This document shows, one piece after another, positions 7,214 through 14,060 of a stretch of DNA of 38,311 nucleotides (positions are counted from its first letter, which is position 1; each line of letters opens with the position of its first letter). The position numbers and the translations under genes were made by a program. This DNA comes from CAYIEH01 sp964362385 (GTDB taxonomy: Bacteria; Patescibacteriota; Minisyncoccia; UBA6257; UBA9933), in contig CAYIEH010000002.1 of assembly GCA_964362385.1 (NCBI GenBank), positions 1 through 38,311 of the forward strand, in the 5' to 3' direction. The notes under the pieces were generated by a model. It saw only the letters and a program-made list of their open reading frames with translations. It was not told where the DNA came from and made no database searches.

Positions 7214-7242
7214 TTGTAAAAATACCTCTAATATGGCATAAT
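7214..7242 (+). promoter_or_regulatory. Candidate promoter for the sigma-factor operon
   Basis: TTGTAA at 7214-7219, a 17-nt spacer, then CATAAT at 7237-7242. It would give a 5' untranslated region of about 145 nt that contains two hairpins: GGGCTT/AAGCCC at 7285-7306, and 7321-7370. Confidence 0.45.
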
Positions 7243-7320
7243 TTAACCATAAATAAGCCTAACAAGGTTTTTTTAGTTTAGGGAGGGCTTCAGCCGTAAA
7301 AAGCCCATAAAATAAGAAAG

Positions 7321-7370
7321 GTTTCTCCCCGTAGTAGTCCCGCCGCGGCAAGATCACTACAGGGTGAAAC
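7321..7370. repeat. CCCCGTAGT-type palindrome in the sigma-factor 5' leader
   Basis: GTTTCTCCCCGTAGT (7321-7335) pairs with ACTACAGGGTGAAAC (7356-7370) at 13 of 15 positions. The 20-nt loop holds a GCCGCGGC core. It lies 25 nt before the sigma-factor start and could fold in the mRNA. Confidence 0.75.
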
Positions 7371-7394
7371 TATAAGGCAATTTCATCGTTTTCT

Positions 7395-7955
7395 ATGTTA
7401 GATGGCGATAAAAAATCAATAATAGAACGCGCCATTAGTGGCGAGGCCTCGGCTTTTGGCCTGCTTTATGATGAATACAATGAACGAATTTATCGTTTTA
7501 TTTATCTTAAAGTAAGCCATCGTGAGGAAGCCGAGGACCTTGCCCATCAAGTGTTCTTAAACGCTTGGCAGAATATTAAAAATTATAAATTCCAAGGAGT
7601 TCCCTTCCATAGCTGGCTTTATCAGATTGCCAGAAATCAAGTGATTGATCATTATCGGACGAAAAAACCAACCGTTAATATAGAATTGGTGAGTGAAACG
7701 ATAAGCTACAGCGAACTTCTGGCTGAAGATTTTGATGCGAATTCAGAGCTGGGCACGATAAAAAAAGCCATTTCAAAGCTCAATCAGGAACAACAGGATA
7801 TTATTATTATGAGATTTATAGAAGATCTTCCTCCTAAAGAAATTGCCTCGGTTTTAAAAAAGCCTGAAAGCACGGTCAGGGTATTACAGCACCGAGCTGT
7901 TAAAAATTTAAAAAAAATACTAAACCAGAACCAATCTGCGAACAAACGCAAATAG
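7395..7955 (+). CDS. ECF-type RNA polymerase sigma-70 factor
   Basis: It directs RNA polymerase to a dedicated promoter set. Region 2 is visible as FGLLYDEYNERIYRFIYLKV and EEAEDLAHQVFLNAWQNI with the SWLYQIARNQVIDHYR segment (about residues 20-90). Region 4 has EEQQDIIIMRFIEDLPPKEIAS and a helix-turn-helix that recognises -35 (about 130-175). Region 3 is absent, as in ECF factors; 186 residues is the usual length. The next gene starts 10 nt after its stop and encodes a single-TM protein. That is the usual place for an anti-sigma factor, so regulated release is likely (inference). Confidence 0.92.
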   Translation: MLDGDKKSIIERAISGEASAFGLLYDEYNERIYRFIYLKVSHREEAEDLAHQVFLNAWQNIKNYKFQGVPFHSWLYQIARNQVIDHYRTKKPTVNIELVSETISYSELLAEDFDANSELGTIKKAISKLNQEQQDIIIMRFIEDLPPKEIASVLKKPESTVRVLQHRAVKNLKKILNQNQSANKRK

Positions 7956-7965
7956 TATCGCTATT

Positions 7966-8502
7966 ATGGAAAAAGATATTCTAAAAATTCTAAATAAATT
8001 AAAAGAAATAAAACCGGATCCCGATTATGCTAAAAAATCGAGGATGTTGATTTTGGTTTCAAAACAGAACGAGTTAAAATCTCTGAATTTTGGTTTTAAA
8101 AATTTCACGGAGATTTTAAGATTTTCGGCGGTTGTCGGTCTCGCCGGCTTTTTATTGCTTTCGCTTTTAGAAGGCGTTTTCTATGTTAATAAAAACTTTT
8201 CTCCCTTAGCGCTTGAGGGCTTAAACCAAAAAAGCCTGATAACGGAAGCTGAAGGAATTAATAACTCTATCCAGATTACGCTTAAAGAAATAAAATATCT
8301 CGACCAATCAAATAAAAAAACCATCAATATGATAAATGAAATTTCAAAAAATGAGCCGGTATATTCAAATATTCCGATGAATTATTCTTCGGCTGAAGCA
8401 ACTTCAACTGAGGATATTGAAAATTTTTTGATAGAGAGCCCGACATCCACAGATATAAACGGACAAAACATTAATTCATTGCTTGATAAAGTGGCGCAGT
8501 AA
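7966..8502 (+). CDS. Single-TM protein, probable anti-sigma factor
   Basis: I do not recognise a named family. Residues 1-45 form a charged cytosolic segment, followed by one membrane segment (about 50-70, FSAVVGLAGFLLLSLLEGVF). The remaining 110 residues are extracytoplasmic, with helical stretches and a Ser/Thr-rich end. This layout and the position directly after an ECF sigma gene suggest an anti-sigma factor, but no zinc-binding HxxxCxxC motif is present. It overlaps no neighbour; the secreted protein gene starts 3 nt later. The role is inferred from context only. Confidence 0.6.
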   Translation: MEKDILKILNKLKEIKPDPDYAKKSRMLILVSKQNELKSLNFGFKNFTEILRFSAVVGLAGFLLLSLLEGVFYVNKNFSPLALEGLNQKSLITEAEGINNSIQITLKEIKYLDQSNKKTINMINEISKNEPVYSNIPMNYSSAEATSTEDIENFLIESPTSTDINGQNINSLLDKVAQ

Positions 8503-8505
8503 TAT

Positions 8506-9342
8506 ATGAACAGATTAACTCAAACAATCTTATACGCCATGATCTTGGCCATTATGGCGGTATTTTTATTTAATGGCCGCGTTGCTCTTGCCGCCCCTGA
8601 CCAAAACGACAAAGCTACAAGCACTCAATTAACTCTCACAAGCGGCACAAGCGATTTTTCCGAATTAGACATAGAATCAAGAAAGCAAATCCTGATAAAT
8701 GTCCTGGAATTTTCAAAAAACGAAGTTTCAAGCCTAAAAGACGGCTTATTGAATTTAAAGCTGGATAATGACACCTGGCAACAGATTAGAGACGAATTCC
8801 TGAATAAACTTTCGAGTTTCTCCGATTATTATCAAGGCGCCGAGGATAAAATAAACAGCACCAGCTCCCCGCTCACGATAGATGATGTAAAATCATTAGC
8901 ATCCGCTCTTAAAGATTGGAGGGAAAATACATACAGTCCGGAGTTGGATAAAATAATAAATATGCTCTTGATTTTTGGAACAGATAATCTTCTAAAAACT
9001 ACGCAAAGCAGATTTGATAAAATTTCTTCTGATGTCAAAAAATTAGATAAACAACATTTTGTAAAAACCGATGCTCTAAAAAATTACTTGTCGCAAGCTG
9101 ATAAACATTTAAAGAACATGAAACGTTCAATTGACGGCGCTAAAAAGATTTTTCTTAAGTCGATTATAAATTCCGATGCCAAAAACACTTCTGACAAAGA
9201 TGTTGTAAAAAGCGCTGATATAAAAACTCAAGAAAATTCACAAGATACAATAAGAAAAATGGCGAAAGATTCATTAAAGGAACTGAAAATCACCTACGAA
9301 ATATTTTTCTCGATGAATAATAATATGAAATCCGGTCAGTGA
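8506..9342 (+). CDS. Secreted helical protein of unknown function
   Basis: Not recognised. The N-terminus is a clear signal peptide (about residues 1-30; hydrophobic core ILYAMILAIMAVFLF, then VALAAPD as a likely cleavage site). The mature protein of about 250 residues is almost entirely charged helices rich in Lys, Asp, Ser and Leu, with coiled-coil character and no cysteine. It is the third gene of the sigma-factor operon, 3 nt after the single-TM protein. It could be the sensed or secreted output of that circuit. Its stop codon overlaps the first bases of the palindromic element at 9341-9482, so the original C-terminus may have been altered by that insertion. Confidence 0.65.
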   Translation: MNRLTQTILYAMILAIMAVFLFNGRVALAAPDQNDKATSTQLTLTSGTSDFSELDIESRKQILINVLEFSKNEVSSLKDGLLNLKLDNDTWQQIRDEFLNKLSSFSDYYQGAEDKINSTSSPLTIDDVKSLASALKDWRENTYSPELDKIINMLLIFGTDNLLKTTQSRFDKISSDVKKLDKQHFVKTDALKNYLSQADKHLKNMKRSIDGAKKIFLKSIINSDAKNTSDKDVVKSADIKTQENSQDTIRKMAKDSLKELKITYEIFFSMNNNMKSGQ

Positions 9343-9482
9343 AGCTCCACGGCTTTACAGCCGTGGCTTCTCTTCACACGCTTCGTCGGGCGAAACCCTC
9401 CGTAGCTCGGAGAGCGAAGGAGGATACCCTCATTCATCCCCGCCTTTACAGGCGGGGCTTTCTCCGCTTCGCGGAGGAGGGT
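9341..9482. mobile_element. MITE-like element with IS200/IS605-style hairpin ends
   Basis: About 140 bp with a hairpin at each end. At the left, GAAGC-tc-CACGGCT pairs with AGCCGTG-GCTTC. Near the right end, CCCCGCC-ttta-caGGCGGGG follows ATTCATCC, then CTCCGC-tt-cGCGGAG. Subterminal hairpins next to a short ATTCAT-like motif are typical of IS200/IS605 ends. No transposase is encoded, so it would be non-autonomous. A diverged copy in reverse orientation lies inside comF (32287-32436). Open frames across it on both strands are by-products of the palindromes. Confidence 0.6.
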
Positions 9483-9543
9483 AAAATTCAAGACATAAGA
9501 TTTAAGACGTACCCTGCTGACAGGCAGGGAAAAAAGCAAAAAT

Positions 9544-9568
9544 AAAAAACGGTTGAGTGCCGTTTTTT
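9544..9568. terminator. Bidirectional hairpin terminator
   Basis: AAAAAACGG and CCGTTTTTT flank a TTGAGTG loop, giving a T-run on either strand. It lies downstream of the sigma-factor operon and of HU, which converge here. Confidence 0.85.
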
Positions 9569-9586
9569 ATTTATCTTCCAATAGTA

Positions 9587-9627
9587 ATAAAAATAGCCCG
9601 CCCCCTCACCGAGCAGACTATTTTTAT
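9587..9627. terminator. Inverted repeat after the HU gene
   Basis: A perfect 10-bp repeat ATAAAAATAG / CTATTTTTAT with a 21-nt GC-rich loop lies 25 nt past the HU stop. The stem is AT-only, so terminator activity is uncertain. Confidence 0.45.
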
Positions 9628-9651
9628 TTATAAATACTTTAGAATTCTAAA

Positions 9652-9927
9652 TTATTTTACGGCTTCTTTCAAGGCCTTTGCAGCCCTGAATTTAGGCTTT
9701 ATTGAAGCGGCAATTTGAATCTTTTCTCCAGTCTTAGGATTAACGCCTTCGCGAGCAGCCCTTTTGGCGATTTTAAAAACTCCAAATCCGCTAATCGCCA
9801 CTTCTTCTCCTCTGCTTAAAGATTTAGTAATTGTATCAAAAATTGCGTCCACTATCTGGACCCCTTGTTTTTTAACTTCAATACCGGCTTCTTTCATTAC
9901 TGCCTCAACTAAATCAGGTTTTTTCAT
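9652..9927 (-). CDS. hup: HU-family DNA-binding protein
   Basis: A small histone-like protein that bends and compacts DNA as a dimer. The 91 residues match the family. The N-terminal helices (MKKPDLVEAVMKEAGI) are followed by the beta-arm signature GFGVFKIAKRAAREGVNPKTGEKI, which inserts in the minor groove, and a C-terminal KPKFRAAKALKEAV helix. I start at 9927 because HU proteins begin at this residue; the frame is open for five more codons to 9942. The palindrome-rich region downstream is a possible HU/IHF target, but nothing shows this directly. It is separated from rny by 158 bp. Confidence 0.95.
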   Translation of the reverse strand: MKKPDLVEAVMKEAGIEVKKQGVQIVDAIFDTITKSLSRGEEVAISGFGVFKIAKRAAREGVNPKTGEKIQIAASIKPKFRAAKALKEAVK

Positions 9928-9982
9928 ATGTTCATTCAACATGAAACTTAAAACACAAGTTAATTATTCAGAAAGTTCCAAG

Positions 9983-10010
9983 TTTTATGTTTTATACTTT
10001 ATATTTTATG
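9983..10010. repeat. Intergenic heptamer array between rny and HU
   Basis: Four 7-bp units: GTTTTAT, GTTTTAT, ACTTTAT, ATTTTAT. It lies in the HU leader region. A three-unit run (AAGACAT, AAGATTT, AAGACGT) is at 9490-9510. Confidence 0.75.
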
Positions 10011-10085
10011 ACTTTCCCGACCTTTATAAGTTAATTTACATTATAGACTATTGTATGGAAATTATCCAGTAAAAACAAGGCTTTA

Positions 10086-11609
10086 TCACTTGGCATATTC
10101 CACCGCTTTTACCTCCCTTATGACATTAACTTTAATCTCTCCGGGATATTTTAACTCTGATTCTATTTTAGCGGCAATATCTCTGGCCAGCTGAAAAGCT
10201 CCGAAGTCGTCAATTTTTTCCGGAATCACGAAAATTCTCAATTCTCTGCCGGCAGAAATCGCGTAAGCTGTTTTTACTCCCTGAAATCCGGTTGCGATTT
10301 TTTCCAGTTCCTCAAGCCGCTTCAGATAATTTTCCAGATTTTCCCTTCTGGCTCCAGGCCTTGCGGCTGACAAAGCGTCAACAGCCGCCACTATGTAAGA
10401 TTCCGGCGTTGAAAACGGATAGTCCTCATGATGGGATTCCATCGCCTTAATTACCTCCTCGCTTACCCCGTATTTCCTTAAAATCTTCTGGCCCAACTCA
10501 ACGTGGTTGCCGGCAACTTCATGGTCTATGGCTTTGCCGATATCGTGCAAAAGCGCCGCTTTTTTGGCAACTTCTGTATTAAGACCGAGTTCAGAAGCCA
10601 GCATAGAAGCAAGATGCGCGGCTTCTATGGAATGGATCAGAACATTCTGGCCATAACTTGTCCTGAAATGGAGCCGTCCTAAAAGCTGGATAATTTCCTT
10701 TGGCAAATCGTAAACCCCGACTTCATAAACCGCTTCTTCTCCGAGTTCCGAGATTCTTTTATTGATTTCCTGGCGCGCTTCTTCAACTTTCTCCTCAACT
10801 CTCGCCGGCTGAATTCTCCCGTCTTTAATTAACTTTTCCAAAGCAAGCCTGGCAATTTCTCTTCTTAACGGATCGAAAGAAGAAATTACAATGTAATCAG
10901 GGGCTTCGTCAATAATAAATTCAACTCCGGTAGATCTTTCAAGCGCTTTAATATTTCTTCCTTCGCGGCCGATGATTTTTCCTTTTAGGTCTTCGTTTTC
11001 AAGATTAAAAATCGTTGTTGTAATCTCGGAAACATGGGATCTGCTGTATCGCTGGATAGCGGTTGTTAAAATATCCAAACTTTTCTTTTCTAACTCTTCC
11101 CTTCTTTCTTTTTCTAATTTTTGAATCATCAAAGCCAGATCTTTTTGATGATCATCATAGACTTTCTTAAAAATCAAATCTTTCGCCTCTTCAGGAGTTA
11201 ATTGGGCGACTTTCTGAATTTCCCCGATTGCTTTATTTTTAAGCTCGTCAACTTCGCCTTCTTTGATTTTTAAATTATTAAATTCCTCGCTAAGGCGGGA
11301 CTCTTTTGTTTTAAGATTAAGGACTTCTTTTTCAATCGCCTCTTCTTTATTAATCAATCTTTCTTCCAATCGGTCTATCTGCGATTTTCTTTCTCTTTCT
11401 TCTTTTTTTGATTCCTCAATCAGCCCTGCGGATTTCTTTTGGGCTTCTAAAACGATTTCGTTGGCCTTTAATTTGGCCTCCTCAAGTTTCTCTTTTATTT
11501 TTTGCTCAACGCTATCTTTTGCGCGAAGGCCGAGAAATTGTCTAAGGGCATAGCCTAAAGCTGCTCCGATGAGCAATAAGAACGCCAAAAAAATTGGATT
11601 TTGAAACAT
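10086..11609 (-). CDS. rny: Ribonuclease Y
   Basis: A membrane-tethered endoribonuclease that starts mRNA decay in bacteria lacking RNase E. Domains in order: an N-terminal TM anchor (about residues 5-22), a long coiled coil (30-180), a KH RNA-binding domain (205-270, GREGRN loop at 214-219) and an HD catalytic domain (from about 325, with LLHDIGKAIDHE holding the metal-binding His-Asp at 355-356). A C-terminal DUF3552-type tail ends in EVKAVEYAK. The 507 residues are close to the roughly 520 of Bacillus RNase Y. All key motifs are intact. It is a single gene, with HU downstream on the same strand. Confidence 0.97.
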   Translation of the reverse strand: MFQNPIFLAFLLLIGAALGYALRQFLGLRAKDSVEQKIKEKLEEAKLKANEIVLEAQKKSAGLIEESKKEERERKSQIDRLEERLINKEEAIEKEVLNLKTKESRLSEEFNNLKIKEGEVDELKNKAIGEIQKVAQLTPEEAKDLIFKKVYDDHQKDLALMIQKLEKERREELEKKSLDILTTAIQRYSRSHVSEITTTIFNLENEDLKGKIIGREGRNIKALERSTGVEFIIDEAPDYIVISSFDPLRREIARLALEKLIKDGRIQPARVEEKVEEARQEINKRISELGEEAVYEVGVYDLPKEIIQLLGRLHFRTSYGQNVLIHSIEAAHLASMLASELGLNTEVAKKAALLHDIGKAIDHEVAGNHVELGQKILRKYGVSEEVIKAMESHHEDYPFSTPESYIVAAVDALSAARPGARRENLENYLKRLEELEKIATGFQGVKTAYAISAGRELRIFVIPEKIDDFGAFQLARDIAAKIESELKYPGEIKVNVIREVKAVEYAK

Positions 11610-11904
11610 GAATTGAATTGTTCGCTAACTTCATCATAGAGTATTCGCTAATATACGTTGTTGTAATCAACTCCCCGTTAGGGTCATTAAACGCAAATAT
11701 CCGAATATTTTATTCGTATATTATTTTAAAATTTGTATATTCGCGGTTAGTCAGGAACATTTGTTATTGTTTATAAATATCGATCGTTATAATTATAAAC
11801 CTGAAAAAGTCAAAAGTCAAAAAAATTATTGCTTATTTGGTGGCCTCGTAATTGGCTATTTTATTCGCGTTATTAAAATAAATTAGCGTTATTCGCGATT
11901 ACTC
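11610..11904. other. 295-bp intergenic region of AT-rich words
   Basis: No gene seen. It contains repeated words built on ATTCGC and TTAGCG (for example at 11642, 11749, 11871 and 11890), an 8-bp inverted repeat GTTTATAA/TTATAAAC (11769-11776 and 11793-11800), two AAAAGTC heptamers (11805-11818), and a CTCCCCGTTAGGG stretch near 11670 resembling the hairpin ends elsewhere. A related word set (ATTCG, TTAGCG) appears at 24085-24165 between pilD and the pilin gene. Confidence 0.5.
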
Positions 11905-13266
11905 TTATTTATCCTGAGCCTGCCGAAGGACAACCATCAAATCCGCGACATTGAAGCTGTCTTTTTTGGCAAAAATCAAGTCTCCGGTTTTTTTGAAAAA
12001 ATTAAATGAGTTATGGGTTTCTAAAAATTCTCCGGGATTTAACTTTAGTTTTCTGGATTTTTGAATTGTCAAAATATCTCCTATAGCTCCGGCCGCTTCG
12101 GTATTGTCATGGCCGTCAGAAGCGAAAGACATTATCGCTAATTTAGAATTTAGAATATAGGATTTAGAATTTAGGGAATGAATTAACGCGCCCAATACGG
12201 CTTCCATATTACGCCCTCCTTTTCCTAATTTCTCATTTCTCATATCTAATTTCTTAAAATTCACCGTCGTTTCCCCTCCTGCCAAAATTATTTCGCCGCT
12301 TTTTGCCGCTTTCACTAACAAGTCCATGGCATTTCTCGCCTCACCCCGCAACATCAATGAATATATTTTTGGCTTAAGCCCTAATTTTCTCGCTTTTGCC
12401 ACCATTCCCAAAATAGCATCTTGATTGCAGGCAAAAAGAATGTTTCGCGCCTTTTTGAAATATTTTTTATTCTTTGGCGTTTCCATCAAATCGCGGATTA
12501 ACGCGGAACTATGCGCGGATTTACTCAGATATTTTTTAAGTACTCTTTCCGCGTCTTTTTTTACGGTTTTGTCATAAACCGTGGGACCGGAAGCGATTGT
12601 GGAAAAATCATTTCCGTACACATCAGAAACAATCAAGGAAACAAGGTTTGCCGGATAAGCCAGCTTTGTTAATCCCCCGCCTTTTATCTTTGATAGATGC
12701 TTCCTTACGATATTTAATTCCGAAATATCGGCGCCGGCCTTGGTTAAATTATTGAAAACTTCTAATTCATACCGAAGTTCATGTTTTGACCCGCACAGCA
12801 AAGCTGACCCGCCGCCGCAAATAAAAACAATCAGCAAATCATTTTTTTTCAAACCTTCTGCTAATTTCATGATTTTTTGGGTAGCTTTTATGTTTTGCTT
12901 GGATGGCAAAGGATGAGTGCCCTTTAAAATCTGAAAGTTGTTGATTGTCCGTCGTTTGTCGGGAATCTTAACGTCTAAAGCAATTCCGCCGAATAATCGC
13001 TTGCCTAAAATTTTGGCTAATTCCATTGAAGCCAAAGCCGACCCTTTTCCAACGCCAACAATAAATACCCTTTTAAAATCATCTAAATTCAGCGTTAAAG
13101 AGCTTGATTCGCGATGAATGTTGATTTTCAAAATATCGTTTTTAATTTTAACGCGGCTTTCAACAGTTTTTTTGATATTTATCGCTTCATATCCGGCTTC
13201 AGCGATTAAAAGGGCTTTTTTTCGAAGCGGAGTTTTGGCCAAATTTTTAAAATTAGTGATAATCAT
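11905..13266 (-). CDS. Glycerate 2-kinase (GckA/MOFRL family)
   Basis: It phosphorylates glycerate to 2-phosphoglycerate, feeding lower glycolysis. The N-terminal DUF4147 domain shows FIVGVGKGSALASMELAKIL, GTHPLPS, CGGGSALLC and VRKHLSKIKGGGL. The MOFRL domain shows LAGGETTVNF, GGRNMEAVLGAL and SFASDGHDNTEAAGA. The ATG at 13266 lies 4 nt after the ROK stop; a TTG at 13281 would add five residues and overlap it. Two heptamer arrays (12140-12174 and 12224-12258) form extra loops around GKGGRN and before IMSFASDG. The last residues, VVLRQAQDK, are encoded by a widespread palindrome-like repeat (11908-11933), not by a family motif. Expected family length is about 440; this is 453. Confidence 0.92.
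   Translation of the reverse strand: MIITNFKNLAKTPLRKKALLIAEAGYEAINIKKTVESRVKIKNDILKINIHRESSSLTLNLDDFKRVFIVGVGKGSALASMELAKILGKRLFGGIALDVKIPDKRRTINNFQILKGTHPLPSKQNIKATQKIMKLAEGLKKNDLLIVFICGGGSALLCGSKHELRYELEVFNNLTKAGADISELNIVRKHLSKIKGGGLTKLAYPANLVSLIVSDVYGNDFSTIASGPTVYDKTVKKDAERVLKKYLSKSAHSSALIRDLMETPKNKKYFKKARNILFACNQDAILGMVAKARKLGLKPKIYSLMLRGEARNAMDLLVKAAKSGEIILAGGETTVNFKKLDMRNEKLGKGGRNMEAVLGALIHSLNSKSYILNSKLAIMSFASDGHDNTEAAGAIGDILTIQKSRKLKLNPGEFLETHNSFNFFKKTGDLIFAKKDSFNVADLMVVLRQAQDK
11908..11933. repeat. Repeat word forming the glycerate kinase C-terminus
   Basis: On the minus strand it reads GTCCTTCGGCAGGCTCAGG, a sequence word often found dispersed in draft and CPR genomes. Here it encodes the tail LRQAQDK and supplies the stop region. 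Confidence 0.6.
12140..12174. repeat. Heptamer array inside glycerate kinase (1)
   Basis: Five 7-bp units: AATTTAG, AATTTAG, AATATAG, GATTTAG, AATTTAG. They are translated in-frame as a loop reading about NSKSYILNSKL just before the conserved SFASDGHD motif. Confidence 0.88.
12224..12258. repeat. Heptamer array inside glycerate kinase (2)
   Basis: Five 7-bp units: CCTAATT, TCTCATT, TCTCATA, TCTAATT, TCTTAAA. They encode about KKLDMRNEKLG between ETTVNF and GGRNMEA. Confidence 0.85.
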
Positions 13267-13270
13267 TATT

Positions 13271-14053
13271 TTATTTTTCAAATAACAGCGCCGCGCCGAT
13301 AGCTGAAGAAAATTCGCCGATTTTGCTTTTAATAATCGGCGTCTTTTTGCTCAACGGCGACATAATAAATTTTCTGGCTATTTTTTTAACGACCGAAAGC
13401 TTAACTTTATTATTGACAACTCCACCGCCGCCCAAAACAACCGCATCCGGGTCAAAGGCATTAATAACGTTGGCAACCCCAATGCCGATAATTTTACTGC
13501 GGTCGCCGGATTTCAAATAGGCTTTTTTGGCGCCGAGTTGCTCTAATGTTTTATAATTATCTGTTATCATATAGCCGAATTCGCCGGCAGTGCCGTTTTT
13601 ACCTTTATAAATTTTTCCGTTTATTATCAATCCTCCGCCTATACCAGTACCGATGGTTAAAGCCGCGATATTTTTAAAATTTTTTGCCGCGCCTAAAATT
13701 TTTTCGGCGCGCAAAAAACACCTACTATCGTTATCCAGCAACACTTTTTTGGAAAATTCCAAGAAAAATTTCTTAGCGGGCCAATTTTTTAAATAATGGA
13801 TATTGGGAGCTTTAATAAAAATGCCCCTTTTAAAATCAATCGCGCCGGGTAAGCCGACTCCAATGCCATTAAATGATTTTTTATCTTCAAATTTTTTAAT
13901 TTCTCGTTCAAGCGCTTTTAAAAAATCGCGTTTATTATTGGGTGTTTTAATTAAAAATTTATGAAGCGGCGGGAATTTTATGTCGTCAACAATAACTCCT
14001 CTGATTTTGGTGCCTCCGATATCTATGCCAAGATAATTTTTTTTTGTTTTCAT
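13271..14053 (-). CDS. ROK-family sugar kinase (glucokinase-like)
   Basis: An ATP-dependent hexose kinase, or a ROK protein acting as one. The phosphate-binding loop IDIGGTKIRG lies at the start, then GVGLPGAID, the catalytic-Asp region DNDSRC, TIGTGIGGGLIINGKIYKG, GTAGEFGYM and VLGGGGVVNN. The Cys-rich zinc site usual in ROK repressors and many ROK kinases (CxCGxxGCxE after GE.GH) is missing, and a Tyr takes the place of the His in the GEFGH-type motif. No helix-turn-helix is present, so it is a kinase and not a repressor. The start at 14053 leaves 7 nt after the preceding stop; upstream in-frame codons are not family-like. It lies between two carbohydrate genes on the same strand. Confidence 0.85.
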   Translation of the reverse strand: MKTKKNYLGIDIGGTKIRGVIVDDIKFPPLHKFLIKTPNNKRDFLKALEREIKKFEDKKSFNGIGVGLPGAIDFKRGIFIKAPNIHYLKNWPAKKFFLEFSKKVLLDNDSRCFLRAEKILGAAKNFKNIAALTIGTGIGGGLIINGKIYKGKNGTAGEFGYMITDNYKTLEQLGAKKAYLKSGDRSKIIGIGVANVINAFDPDAVVLGGGGVVNNKVKLSVVKKIARKFIMSPLSKKTPIIKSKIGEFSSAIGAALLFEK

Positions 14054-14060
14054 TTTATTT

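Noticed and set aside
9336..9545. Two overlapping 67-68 codon open frames on opposite strands
   Set aside because: They are produced by the palindromes of the MITE-like element; composition and lack of ribosome binding sites do not support genes.
13271..14053. ROK transcriptional repressor
   Set aside because: No N-terminal helix-turn-helix; the protein begins directly with the kinase phosphate loop.
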